A stretch of DNA of 64,000 nt, taken from contig NZ_RCZG01000002.1 of NCBI RefSeq assembly GCF_006439015.1, positions 248,001 through 312,000 on the forward strand, in the 5' to 3' direction. Numbering within the stretch: the stretch's first letter is position 1; each line of letters starts with the position of its first letter. Below the pieces are notes generated by a model. That model ran no database searches. It was not told where the DNA came from and saw nothing but the letters and a program-made list of their open reading frames with translations. The stretch comes from Mycolicibacterium hodleri. Lineage in GTDB: Bacteria; Actinomycetota; Actinomycetes; Mycobacteriales; Mycobacteriaceae. Positions 39,390 to 48,594 of the stretch are shown here, piece after piece. The translations under genes were made by a program, and so were the position numbers.

Positions 39390-40554
39390 CCTGCACCTGG
39401 CTGACTTCCTTGGACAACGCGTCGATCGAGCGTGAAAGCTCCTGGCGTTGAGGCTCGGTCACCGTGTCATAGGAGACGAATCCGTCACCGCGGCGGTATT
39501 TCTCGAGCAGTGCCTCCGACTCGGCGAAACGCTGGTCGACCAACTTGGCGAGGTCGGATTTGCGCTCGTCGAGGATAGGTCGCACCGAGGCGACCGCGGT
39601 CTGCGAGCCCTGCAGGTTGGCGAAGAAGTCCCACAGGTCGGTGCGGCTGAAGATGTCCTCTTCGCCGCTGATCTTGCTCGACGAGATCTCGTCGAGCAGT
39701 CCCTGGGCGCCGCCCGCGATGTGGGTGGAGTCGATCGTGAAGTCTGGCGCCGTGACGCGGTCGTTGAGTTCCTTGACGTCGGCGACCAGCTGATCGGCGA
39801 GCGCATTGGGGTCCGGCTGCAGGCCGGTCACCCACAGTTGCTTCTCCAGAGCGTGGAAGCCGGTCCACTTCTGCCCGGGCTCCAGGTCGGCCTCGCGGAG
39901 GTCGATGCGCGGATCGAGATCGTCGGGGAACGACTCCGCCACGGGTTCGATGCGCTCGTAGTACGTGCGGGCGATCGGGAACTGGGCCTTTGCGGCGGCG
40001 ACGTCACCGTTTTTGATGGCGGCGACGAACACGTCGACGGCTGGGATCAGCGCCTCGGTCTGACTGTTCACGTACCGCTTGTAGTTGCCGGCGGCATCGG
40101 CGAACTTGCCCTCGGTGTCGATGTGGACCGTGTCGCCGGTGACCGTGAAGTCGCCGCGAAGACCGTCGCCGGTCATGCCCGGCTTGCACGCGGTCTGGTA
40201 GGTGCCCGGCTCCGTCAACTGGACGACGAGCTTGCGCTCGAGCCCGGGGGAGATGTTCTCGACCTCGCCCATCACGCGGTCGCCCGCACCGTAGACGTAG
40301 AACTCCGTGACCTTGGTGCCGTTGTTGGTGATCACGAAGGTGCTCGGGCCGGTCAGGCTCTCGGTGCCGGACAGTTCGCACGTCGTGTCGGACGCATTGA
40401 CCGTGATCGCTACGGGGGAGTTCTCGCCGCTGCTCGCGGGGGTTTCGGGTTCCTTGGCCTGACAACCGGCGAGGGCGATGCCCGTCAGCAGTGCGGCCGC
40501 CGCGGCGACGCCGGTCCTCGTCGTGCGGAGGGGAACGTGGACAGAGGGTTTCAC
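39370..40554 (-). CDS. efeO: Iron uptake lipoprotein EfeO
   Basis: Extracytoplasmic iron-binding component, 394 residues. Lipobox L-A-G-C (Cys31) suggests lipid anchoring. A cupredoxin-like N-terminal domain (about residues 45-145, 'STFVITNNGTKVTEFYVYG') precedes an M75 peptidase-like domain whose iron-binding H-x2-E motif is 'FHALEK'. Start GTG 40554 overlaps the efeU stop (GTGA) and has AAGG upstream. Confidence 0.94.
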   Translation of the reverse strand: MKPSVHVPLRTTRTGVAAAAALLTGIALAGCQAKEPETPASSGENSPVAITVNASDTTCELSGTESLTGPSTFVITNNGTKVTEFYVYGAGDRVMGEVENISPGLERKLVVQLTEPGTYQTACKPGMTGDGLRGDFTVTGDTVHIDTEGKFADAAGNYKRYVNSQTEALIPAVDVFVAAIKNGDVAAAKAQFPIARTYYERIEPVAESFPDDLDPRIDLREADLEPGQKWTGFHALEKQLWVTGLQPDPNALADQLVADVKELNDRVTAPDFTIDSTHIAGGAQGLLDEISSSKISGEEDIFSRTDLWDFFANLQGSQTAVASVRPILDERKSDLAKLVDQRFAESEALLEKYRRGDGFVSYDTVTEPQRQELSRSIDALSKEVSQVQGVIAGQ

Positions 40555-41474
40555 CTGGTCGACCTTTCGGATGGGGCGCTTGATTGCGGCTCGGGAACGG
40601 GATCTGAGCTGCCGGCGGGCGCCGTGGTGGGGCGCAGGAAGACGATGAGGACGATGACGAGGTAGAGCGCCCAGCTGAGGAACTGCAGCCACGTCGGTGT
40701 CGGGGTCACGTTGAAGACGCCCTGGATGACCTGGCCGTACCAGGACGACCAGTCGAACCAGGAGCTGATGTCGAACGGGCGGCTGGACAGCCCGGGAAGC
40801 CAGCCCACGGTCTGCAGCGCGCCGATACCGTAGGACAGGATGCCCGCCGCGACCACGATGAGGAACGCGCCGGTGTAGAAGAAGAACTTGGCCAGGTTGA
40901 TCTTCAGGGCGCCCTTGTACATGCCGAACGCGATCGCCACGGCGATGAGCACGCCGATGACGAGACCCGTCAGCGGCCATCGGGTCTTGGCGTCGGCGAA
41001 CCCGACCATGAATAGCGCGGTCTCGACGCCCTCACGGCCGACGGCCAGAAACGATAGCGACAGCACGGCGAAACCGCCCGCCTCGAGCGCCTTCGACATC
41101 TCGCCTCGCAGGTGACCGGACATGCTCGCGGCGGCCTTCTTCATCCAGATCACCATCGTCGTGACGATTGCGACGGCGATTATCGATGCGACGCCCGCGA
41201 TGGCCTCCGCGCTGAGGCCCGAGATGGTGTTCTCGCCGAACTGGATCGCCAGGAAGACCCCGACCGTCATGACGATCGCGGCGCCGACGCCTAGCCACAC
41301 CCACCTGCATGCGTCGCGGCGGCCGGACTTGACGAGGAACGCCACCAGGATGGTGACGACGATGGCGGCTTCCAGACCTTCGCGTACACCGATCAGCGCG
41401 CTTCCGAAGAGTTGCGAGGACACGCTGGGACCGGCAGCCAGAAGCGACGTCGAAAGGTGTCCGACCGTGGTCAT
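40551..41474 (-). CDS. efeU: Iron permease EfeU (FTR1 family)
   Basis: Inner-membrane ferrous/ferric iron permease, 307 residues with seven hydrophobic segments. Two R-E-G-x-E motifs are present ('GVREGLEAAI' and 'GREGVETALF'), the iron-transfer residues of FTR1-type permeases. Start ATG 41474 has AAGGA about 10 nt upstream; an upstream 15-codon extension would pass through the regulatory region. First gene of efeUOB; two IdeR-like boxes precede it, so expression should be repressed by iron-loaded IdeR. Confidence 0.95.
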   Translation of the reverse strand: MTTVGHLSTSLLAAGPSVSSQLFGSALIGVREGLEAAIVVTILVAFLVKSGRRDACRWVWLGVGAAIVMTVGVFLAIQFGENTISGLSAEAIAGVASIIAVAIVTTMVIWMKKAAASMSGHLRGEMSKALEAGGFAVLSLSFLAVGREGVETALFMVGFADAKTRWPLTGLVIGVLIAVAIAFGMYKGALKINLAKFFFYTGAFLIVVAAGILSYGIGALQTVGWLPGLSSRPFDISSWFDWSSWYGQVIQGVFNVTPTPTWLQFLSWALYLVIVLIVFLRPTTAPAGSSDPVPEPQSSAPSERSTR

Positions 41475-41501
41475 GCACGAGTCCTTGCTACGAGGGAATA
41501 C

Positions 41502-41520
41502 AAAGTGTTGCCTAACCAAA
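41502..41520 (-). promoter_or_regulatory. IdeR-box-like site 1 (efeU proximal)
   Basis: Minus-strand TTTGGTTAGGCAACACTTT matches 13 of 19 positions of the IdeR consensus TTAGGTTAGGCTAACCTAA, including an intact GGTTAGGC. Confidence 0.6.
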
Positions 41521-41521
41521 G

Positions 41522-41540
41522 CTAGGTGTGCCTCACCTTA
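41522..41540 (-). promoter_or_regulatory. IdeR-box-like site 2
   Basis: Minus-strand TAAGGTGAGGCACACCTAG matches 14 of 19 consensus positions and keeps the dyad AGGT/ACCT. It is one base from site 1, the tandem arrangement known for IdeR targets. Confidence 0.7.
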
Positions 41541-41641
41541 GCAAGATGAAGCAGGAAACGGCACGCCGCGTCAAACGGCGACGGGGAGCCCATCGAGACA
41601 CATGGGACGATGGCAAGGATCCGAGGTGTCAAGGGAGTCCG

Positions 41642-42373
41642 GTGTCGCCAGTGCTTTGGCTGCGGGCCGTCGCGATTGTCGTCGCTACGGCCCTGCTCAT
41701 GGCGTCGTCCTGTTCGTGGCAGACGGGCATCCCGATTCCCGAGGGCGTGCCGCCACCGCCGGGTGACGCCGTGCCTCAGGTGGATACCCACGCCAACGGT
41801 CGGCCCGCCGACCAGCTGCACGCCTGGGCCGCCGAACGTGCCCCGGCCCTTGGCATTCCGGTGACGGCGCTGGAGGCCTACGCCTACGCGGCGCGGGTGG
41901 CCGAGGTGGAGAACCCGAAGTGCCACCTGGCGTGGACCACTTTGGCGGGGATCGGCATGGTCGAAAGCCACCACGGCACGTACCGCGGGGCCGTCGTCGG
42001 TCCGAACGGCGACGTGACACCGCCCATCCGCGGCGTCCGGCTCGACGGTTCGATGGGCAACATGACGATCCCCGACACCGATGGCGGCAAGCTCGACGGC
42101 GACCCACTGATGGACAGGGCGATGGGTCCCATGCAGTTCATTCCCGAGACCTGGAAGCTCTACGGCGTCGACGCCAACAACGACGGCAAGGTCGATCCCG
42201 ACAACATCGACGACGCTGCACTGTCCGCGGCCGGCTACCTGTGCTGGCGCGGAAAGGACCTCGCCAAGCCGCGGGGATGGATGGACGCGCTACGGGCATA
42301 CAACCTCTCCGACCAATACGCCAGAACGGTGCGCGACTGGGCGACCGCCTACGCCGAAGGACACTCGCTGTAG
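41642..42373 (+). CDS. lpqU: Lipoprotein LpqU, lytic transglycosylase-like
   Basis: Cell-envelope lipoprotein of 243 residues with lipobox A-S-S-C (Cys24). The body is an SLT/murein transglycosylase-like domain: 'TTLAGIGMVESHHG' with the likely catalytic Glu, 'AMGPMQFIPETWKLYGVDANNDG' and 'AAGYLCWRGKDL'. Start GTG 41642 has AAGGGAG 4 nt upstream and gives a proper signal peptide; a longer frame from 41528 would cross the IdeR boxes. Matches Rv1022. Probable substrate is peptidoglycan. Confidence 0.93.
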   Translation: MSPVLWLRAVAIVVATALLMASSCSWQTGIPIPEGVPPPPGDAVPQVDTHANGRPADQLHAWAAERAPALGIPVTALEAYAYAARVAEVENPKCHLAWTTLAGIGMVESHHGTYRGAVVGPNGDVTPPIRGVRLDGSMGNMTIPDTDGGKLDGDPLMDRAMGPMQFIPETWKLYGVDANNDGKVDPDNIDDAALSAAGYLCWRGKDLAKPRGWMDALRAYNLSDQYARTVRDWATAYAEGHSL

Positions 42374-42437
42374 CTCTTCCGGCGGGGAGATTCGCCAGCC
42401 TCTAGATACCGTCAACGCAACGCCGATCAGCCCCCAT

Positions 42438-43811
<1,374 letters not shown>

Positions 43812-43832
43812 TCGGCGCGGAGGCTACAGGCG

Positions 43833-44534
43833 ATGCCAGACGCGAAGCGGCCCGACCCCAAGCGACGCCCTCCTGCGTCGGGGCCGGGGAAGGGTGGCCG
43901 TCGGCCGCGTGGAGCATCGCCGATCCGGAGAGAGCAGCGTGCAATCGAGCCGCGGCCCGCGCCGGTGGCCGAGGTCGAGGTGGAGATCGTTGCGGACGAT
44001 GACGCCACCGGCGTCATCGAACCGATCAGGAGGGCGATCGCGGAGGCGGCCGAGCAGCAGTCGGACCAACGGCTGGGATCAGCTGCCAGACGCGCCGCGA
44101 TCCTGGCGGCCGTGGTGTGCGTGTTGACGCTGACGATCGCCGGGCCGGTGCGGACCTACTTCGCGCAGCGCACCGAGATGAAGCAGCTCGTCGAAGCGCA
44201 GGCCCAGTTGCGTTCTCAGATAGCCGATTTGGAGCAGCAGAAGATCAAGCTCGGCGATCCGGTATACATCGCGGCGCAGGCCCGTGAGCGGCTCGGCTTC
44301 GTCATGCCGGGCGACATCCCATACCAGGTTCAGTTGCCGCCCGGGGACGTGGCTGTCGCGGTTCCCGACGTCGGCCCGGCGGCGCCGCCAAGCGGTCAGC
44401 CGTGGTACACCTCGCTGTGGCATACAATTGCCGATGCGCCGCATGGGATTTCACAGATTCCGCAGGTGCCTGAGTTGCCTTCTGGCCAAGAGGCGCCACC
44501 GCCCCGCCCCGTCCCACCGCCTCCCGGTGGTTGA
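43833..44534 (+). CDS. FtsB/DivIC-like septum formation protein (Rv1024-like)
   Basis: Bitopic membrane protein of 233 residues for cell division. A basic, Pro-rich cytoplasmic N-terminus (residues 1-85) precedes one membrane segment ('AAILAAVVCVLTLTIAGPV'), then a coiled coil ('RTEMKQLVEAQAQLRSQIADLEQQKIKLGD') described by its heptads near residues 113-142, the DivIC 'YIAAQARERLGFVMPGD' block and a Pro-rich tail. The coiled coil should pair with an FtsL-type partner. ATG 43833, 21 bp after eno. Confidence 0.9.
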   Translation: MPDAKRPDPKRRPPASGPGKGGRRPRGASPIRREQRAIEPRPAPVAEVEVEIVADDDATGVIEPIRRAIAEAAEQQSDQRLGSAARRAAILAAVVCVLTLTIAGPVRTYFAQRTEMKQLVEAQAQLRSQIADLEQQKIKLGDPVYIAAQARERLGFVMPGDIPYQVQLPPGDVAVAVPDVGPAAPPSGQPWYTSLWHTIADAPHGISQIPQVPELPSGQEAPPPRPVPPPPGG

Positions 44535-45024
44535 CCAAGTCGACCTCGACTCCGTTGCGCTCCAGCTGGGCCGCGAGCCGCGCGGGGTACTGGAGATCGC
44601 GTACCGCTGCCCCAACGGCCAACCCGGCGTCGTGAAGACCGCACCGAAACTGCCCGATGGAACCCCCTTTCCGACGCTGTACTACCTGACGCATCCCGCC
44701 CTGACCGCGGCAGCCAGCCGGCTGGAGTCGTCGGGGATGATGCGCGAGATGACCGAACGCCTCACGCACGACCGGGAATTGGCCGACGCCTACCGCCGTG
44801 CGCACGAGTCGTTTCTCGCCGAACGGGATGCCCTCGAGTCGCTGGGTACGACATTCTCCGGCGGTGGCATGCCCGACCGCGTCAAGTGTCTGCACGTGGT
44901 GATCGCGCACTCGCTGGCCAAGGGGCCGGGAGTCAACCCCTTCGGTGACGAGGCGCTGGCTGTGTTGGCCGTCGAGCCTGCGATGGCAGGCATCCTGGAT
45001 CGAAAGGTGTGGACAGGTGACTAG
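44527..45024 (+). CDS. DUF501 protein (Rv1025-like)
   Basis: 165-residue conserved actinobacterial protein of unknown function, always near eno-ftsB-ppx. Features: 'LGREPRGVLEIAYRCPNGQP', 'VVKTAPKLPDGTPFPTLYYLT' and 'GGGMPDRVKCLHVVIAHSLA', with two Cys and several His that could bind metal. Start GTG 44527 overlaps the preceding stop by 8 bp and the gene overlaps ppx by 8 bp, so all three are translationally coupled. No enzymatic role can be read. Confidence 0.9.
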   Translation: MVDQVDLDSVALQLGREPRGVLEIAYRCPNGQPGVVKTAPKLPDGTPFPTLYYLTHPALTAAASRLESSGMMREMTERLTHDRELADAYRRAHESFLAERDALESLGTTFSGGGMPDRVKCLHVVIAHSLAKGPGVNPFGDEALAVLAVEPAMAGILDRKVWTGD

Positions 45025-46000
45025 GGTCGCTGCGATCGACTGCGGTACGAATTCCATCCGGCTGCTGATCGCCGACGTCGTCCGCGACGACTCCGGGGCG
45101 CGGCTCAGCGACGTGCACCGCGAGATGCGCATCGTGCGCCTCGGTGAAGGCGTCGATGCGACGGGTAGTTTTGCGGAGCCCGCCCTGGCGCGGACCCGCG
45201 CGGCCCTGACCGACTACGCCGCGCTGTTGCAGACCCATTCGGTGTCCACCGTTCGGATGGTCGCGACGTCGGCGACCCGTGACGCAGCCAACCGTGACGA
45301 GTTCTTCGCGATGACGGCCGACGTGCTGGATGCCGCGGTGCCAGGCGCCGTCGCGGAGGTCATCACCGGCACCGAGGAGGCGGAGCTGTCCTTCCGAGGA
45401 GCCGTCGGTGAACTCGACCCTGCAGCAGCGCCATTCGTCGTCGTCGATCTCGGCGGAGGGTCCACCGAGGTGGTGCTCGGCGGTCCGGCCGAACTAGACG
45501 GAACCGCCCCGACGGGGACCAATGTCCTCGCGAGTTACTCCGCGAACATCGGCTGCGTTCGGCTCACGGAGCGATGCTTGAAGTCCGATCCGCCCACCGA
45601 GGCCGAGATCGCCGATGCGCGAGCCGTCGTCCGCGACGGGCTCGCAGCGGCATTCGACGCCGTACCCGTCGAGCAGGCCCGGACGTGGGTGGGCGTTGCA
45701 GGCACCATGACCACGCTGTCGGCCCTGGCCATGAACCTGGCCACCTACGACTCCGACGCCATTCATCTTGCCCGTGTCGGATTCGACGACCTACAGAAGG
45801 TCTGCGGCGGTCTGCTGGCGATGACCCGTCGCCAGCGGGCCGCGCTCGGACCCATGCACGAAGGGCGGGTGGACGTCATTGGTGGCGGCGCCATCGTGGT
45901 GGAGGAGCTGGCACGTGCTCTCGGCGAGCGCGCAGGAATCAACGAACTGGTGGTCAGCGAGCACGACATCCTCGACGGAATAGCTCTGTCGATCCCGTAG
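45017..46000 (+). CDS. ppx: Exopolyphosphatase Ppx/GppA family (Rv1026-like)
   Basis: 327-residue ASKHA-fold phosphatase. 'AAIDCGTNSIRLLIAD' is the phosphate-1 loop, 'GTEEAELSFRGA' contains the catalytic Glu region, 'VVDLGGGSTEVVLG' is the phosphate-2 loop, and 'GVAGTMTTLSALAMNL' and 'MHEGRVDVIGGGAIVVEEL' complete the domain. The short single-module form lacks the C-terminal HD-like domains of E. coli Ppx, as in the M. tuberculosis enzymes. It degrades polyphosphate or pppGpp. GTG 45017 overlaps the DUF501 stop. Confidence 0.93.
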   Translation: MTRVAAIDCGTNSIRLLIADVVRDDSGARLSDVHREMRIVRLGEGVDATGSFAEPALARTRAALTDYAALLQTHSVSTVRMVATSATRDAANRDEFFAMTADVLDAAVPGAVAEVITGTEEAELSFRGAVGELDPAAAPFVVVDLGGGSTEVVLGGPAELDGTAPTGTNVLASYSANIGCVRLTERCLKSDPPTEAEIADARAVVRDGLAAAFDAVPVEQARTWVGVAGTMTTLSALAMNLATYDSDAIHLARVGFDDLQKVCGGLLAMTRRQRAALGPMHEGRVDVIGGGAIVVEELARALGERAGINELVVSEHDILDGIALSIP

Positions 46001-46090
46001 CTTCGGCAATCGCGCAACACGTTTTGAATACCACGGCCGCGGGTAAAAACGGTGAGCCCAAGTGAACAGGGTTGTGAGAAGGAGAATACC

Positions 46091-46372
46091 GTGGCCGATC
46101 AGAGCCTCCGCGACACCGACGATCCCGCCGCCGAGATTTTGGCGACCGGCGGATTGATCACGTTACTGGGAACCGTCGTGGCGACCGTGATCGCAGTGGT
46201 AGCCCTCGGCGACGGCGACTCGGCGCTGGCCGGCATCCTCGGCGCCGTGGCTCTCATCAGCTTCGCAGCGAGCCTGGTGTTCTTCGCCGCGGATAGCAAC
46301 CGCTCCGAGGGAGCTCCGCTGCCGTTCCCGAGTTGGTTGAGGACCGAATCCGAAACGGCAGCAGAGGTCTAA
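46091..46372 (+). CDS. Small two-TM membrane protein
   Basis: 93 residues, unknown function. A short acidic N-terminus precedes two hydrophobic segments ('GGLITLLGTVVATVIAVVAL' and 'ALAGILGAVALISFAASLVFFA'); the C-terminus is polar. Start GTG 46091 has GAAGGAG about 7 nt upstream; the longer frame from 46052 lacks one. It lies 90 bp after ppx. Confidence 0.75.
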   Translation: MADQSLRDTDDPAAEILATGGLITLLGTVVATVIAVVALGDGDSALAGILGAVALISFAASLVFFAADSNRSEGAPLPFPSWLRTESETAAEV

Positions 46373-46394
46373 CCCGGCCTTCGGCGAATAAGCC

Positions 46395-46499
46395 TCAGCG
46401 TTTCACGTTGCAGTTGGGCGGGTTCCCGCAGTGATGACCACCATCACACGCATTGCAGTGGCAGTGACAACCGCCGGCCTTCCGATCTGGGATTCCCAT
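46395..46499 (-). CDS. Cys/His-rich 34-residue peptide, metallothionein-like composition
   Basis: A very short gene: ATG 46499, preceded by AGAGGTG 7 nt upstream, and TGA at 46395. The peptide has Cys at 11, 13, 15, 18, 24 and 30 and His at 12, 14, 22 and 23, i.e. ten potential metal ligands in 34 residues, starting C-H-C-H-C. Gly10, Gly20-Gly21 and Pro27-Pro28 would permit turns. No signal peptide. It is not similar, as far as I can tell, to the copper metallothionein MymT. It lies between the ppx block and prpE with its own apparent upstream region, including an inverted repeat at 46523-46550. A metal-binding role is inferred from composition only. Confidence 0.7.
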   Translation of the reverse strand: MGIPDRKAGGCHCHCNACDGGHHCGNPPNCNVKR

Positions 46500-46522
46500 G
46501 GCAATCCACCTCTACTGAATCA

Positions 46523-46550
46523 GTCGAACATCCACATATGACGATTCGAC
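46523..46550. promoter_or_regulatory. Inverted repeat upstream of the Cys/His-rich peptide
   Basis: GTCGAA (46523-46528) and TTCGAC (46545-46550) with 16 nt between, the latter containing CATATG. Position, 24-51 bp upstream of the start, suits an operator. Confidence 0.4.
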
Positions 46551-46605
46551 AATAGTTCGGATCACTCTGCGGCGGTACCTCTCCGGCCAAGGTGTCAGTT
46601 GTTCA

Positions 46606-48552
46606 TCAGGACTGCAGGATCGGAGTCAGCGCTTCCAGTACGTCGACGTCTTCAATCGTCGACGGCACGGGTTCGTCGCGACCGTCGGCGATACCGCGCA
46701 TGGTCTTGCGCAGGATCTTGCCCGACCGGGTCTTCGGCAGTGCGGACACCACGTCAACGCGCTTCAGGTTCGCTACCGCCCCGATGTTGTCCCGGACCGC
46801 GGCAATCAACTCGTCGACCAGACCGTCAGCTGACGCGCCTGACTTGAGGACGACGAAACCACGCGGTACCTGTCCCTTGATGGCATCGGCGACACCGATC
46901 ACCGCGCATTCGGCGACGGCGGGGTGGGTGGCGAGCACGGCCTCGATGGCGCCTGTCGACAGCCGATGGCCCGCCACGTTGATGACGTCGTCCGTGCGGC
47001 CCATGACGAACAGGTAGCCGTCCTCGTCGAGGTAGCCGCCGTCGCCGGACAGGTAGTAACCGGGGAACGCCGACAGGTACGAGGCGACGTATCGCTCGTC
47101 GTCGCCCCACAGCGTCGGTAGCGCGCCAGGGGGCAGCGGGAGCTTGATGCAGATCGACCCCTCCTCTCCTGCATCACATTCCGTTCCATCGGGGCGAAGG
47201 ACGTGCACGTCGTAACCGGGCATCGGCACGGTCGCCGAGCCGGGCTTGACCGACATCGGCTCGACACCCATCGGCGCCGCGGCAATCGACCAACCGGTTT
47301 CGGTCTGCCACCAGTGGTCGATGACGGGGATGCCTAGTTTCTCCGACGCCCAGTGGTAGGTGCCGGGGTCCAGCCGCTCGCCCGCTTGGAACAGGTACTG
47401 CAGAGTCGAGAGGTCGTAGCGGGCCAGATGAGCGGCGTCGGGATCCTCCTTCTTGATGGCGCGCATGGCCGTGGGCGCGGAGAACAGCGCCTTCACGCCG
47501 TGTTCGGCGACGACCCTCCAGAATGCGCCCGCGTCGGGGGTGCCCACCGGCTTGCCCTCGTAGAGCACCGTGGTCGCGCCGAGCAGTAGCGGCCCGTAGA
47601 CGATGTAGGAGTGGCCGACGACCCAGCCGACGTCGGACGCGGCCCAATACACGTCGCCCGGCTCGATGTCGTAGATGTGGCGCATCGTCCACAGCAACGC
47701 GACGGCGTGGCCTCCGTTGTCGCGGACGATGCCCTTGGGCTTGCCGGTGGTGCCGGAGGTATAGAGCACGTAGAGCGGATCGGTCGCCGCCACCGGCACC
47801 GGATCGACGGGATGCGCGTCGGCCATCGCATCGGTCCACGACACGTCGCGGCCGGCCTTGAGCTCGCACGGAGCCTGATCGCGTTGGAGGATGACGCACG
47901 CGGGCGTGGTGTGCTCGGCGAGATCGAGGGCGTTGTCGATCATCGTCTTGTAGTCGATGACGCGGGTGGGCTCGATGCCACACGACGCCGACACGACCAC
48001 CGCCGGGCGGGCGTCGTCGATGCGCGCGGCTAGTTCATGCGCAGCGAATCCGCCGAACACCACCGAGTGGACCGCGCCGAGGCGGGCCGATGCCAGCATC
48101 GCGATGACGGCCTCGGGAACCATCGGCATGTAGATGACGACGCGGTCGCCCCTTCCCACGCCGAGCCCCCGCAAGACGCCCGCGAAGCGGGAAGTCTCGT
48201 CGAGTAGCTGCCGGTAGGTGTAGGTGCGCATGGTGCCGGCGAGCGGTGAGTCGTAGATCAGGGCGGTCTGCTCACCACGGCCGCCCCATTGTTCCCCCGA
48301 GTCGCTCCGCTCCCTCTGATTCCCCGAGTCGCTCCGCTCCTGCCCAGCGTCCTGCCGACCGGCGACGTGCCGGTCGAGGGCGTTCGCGCACGTGTTCATT
48401 TCGCCGTCCGGGAACCACCGGTAGAACGGCGGATTGGTGTCGTCGAGAACGGTGTGCGGGGCCCGGATCCATGTCACGGCCCGGGCTGCTTGGGCCCAGA
48501 ACGTGCGGGCGTCTTCGATACTGGCGTCGAACAATTCGCGATACCCGGCCAT
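46606..48552 (-). CDS. prpE: Propionate--CoA ligase PrpE-like
   Basis: AMP-forming acyl-CoA synthetase of 648 residues. N-terminal 'YRELFDASIEDARTFWAQ' and 'NPPFYRWFPDGEMNTC' are typical of PrpE rather than Acs; 'LYTSGTTGKPKG', 'WWQTETGW', 'YLSGDGGYLDEDGY' and the catalytic-lysine motif 'KTRSGKILRK' follow. Residues about 65-91 are an insertion built from two dispersed genomic repeats, giving 'QERSDSG' and 'RERSDSG' before the conserved 'GRGEQTALIYDSP'; the reading frame stays open. Start ATG 48552; longer frames are antisense to the hydrolase gene. Propionate is the expected substrate; acetate is possible. Confidence 0.9.
   Translation of the reverse strand: MAGYRELFDASIEDARTFWAQAARAVTWIRAPHTVLDDTNPPFYRWFPDGEMNTCANALDRHVAGRQDAGQERSDSGNQRERSDSGEQWGGRGEQTALIYDSPLAGTMRTYTYRQLLDETSRFAGVLRGLGVGRGDRVVIYMPMVPEAVIAMLASARLGAVHSVVFGGFAAHELAARIDDARPAVVVSASCGIEPTRVIDYKTMIDNALDLAEHTTPACVILQRDQAPCELKAGRDVSWTDAMADAHPVDPVPVAATDPLYVLYTSGTTGKPKGIVRDNGGHAVALLWTMRHIYDIEPGDVYWAASDVGWVVGHSYIVYGPLLLGATTVLYEGKPVGTPDAGAFWRVVAEHGVKALFSAPTAMRAIKKEDPDAAHLARYDLSTLQYLFQAGERLDPGTYHWASEKLGIPVIDHWWQTETGWSIAAAPMGVEPMSVKPGSATVPMPGYDVHVLRPDGTECDAGEEGSICIKLPLPPGALPTLWGDDERYVASYLSAFPGYYLSGDGGYLDEDGYLFVMGRTDDVINVAGHRLSTGAIEAVLATHPAVAECAVIGVADAIKGQVPRGFVVLKSGASADGLVDELIAAVRDNIGAVANLKRVDVVSALPKTRSGKILRKTMRGIADGRDEPVPSTIEDVDVLEALTPILQS
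48292..48315 (-). repeat. Dispersed ERSD repeat in prpE, copy 1
   Basis: Minus-strand AGGGAGCG-G-AGCGACTC followed by GGGGGAA; encodes R-E-R-S-D-S-G-E. Confidence 0.85.
48319..48345 (-). repeat. Dispersed ERSD repeat in prpE, copy 2
   Basis: Minus-strand GGGCAGGAGCG-G-AGCGACTC followed by GGGGAAT; encodes G-Q-E-R-S-D-S-G-N, tandem with copy 1 at a 27-bp period. Confidence 0.85.
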
Positions 48553-48582
48553 ACCGGCAGGGTACTGGTTTCGGGAGTCCCA

Positions 48583-48588
48583 TAGCCT
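48583..48588 (+). promoter_or_regulatory. -10 element for the alpha/beta hydrolase gene
   Basis: TAGCCT, then 6 nt to GTG 48595; leaderless layout. Confidence 0.5.
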
Positions 48589-48594
48589 GGACTC

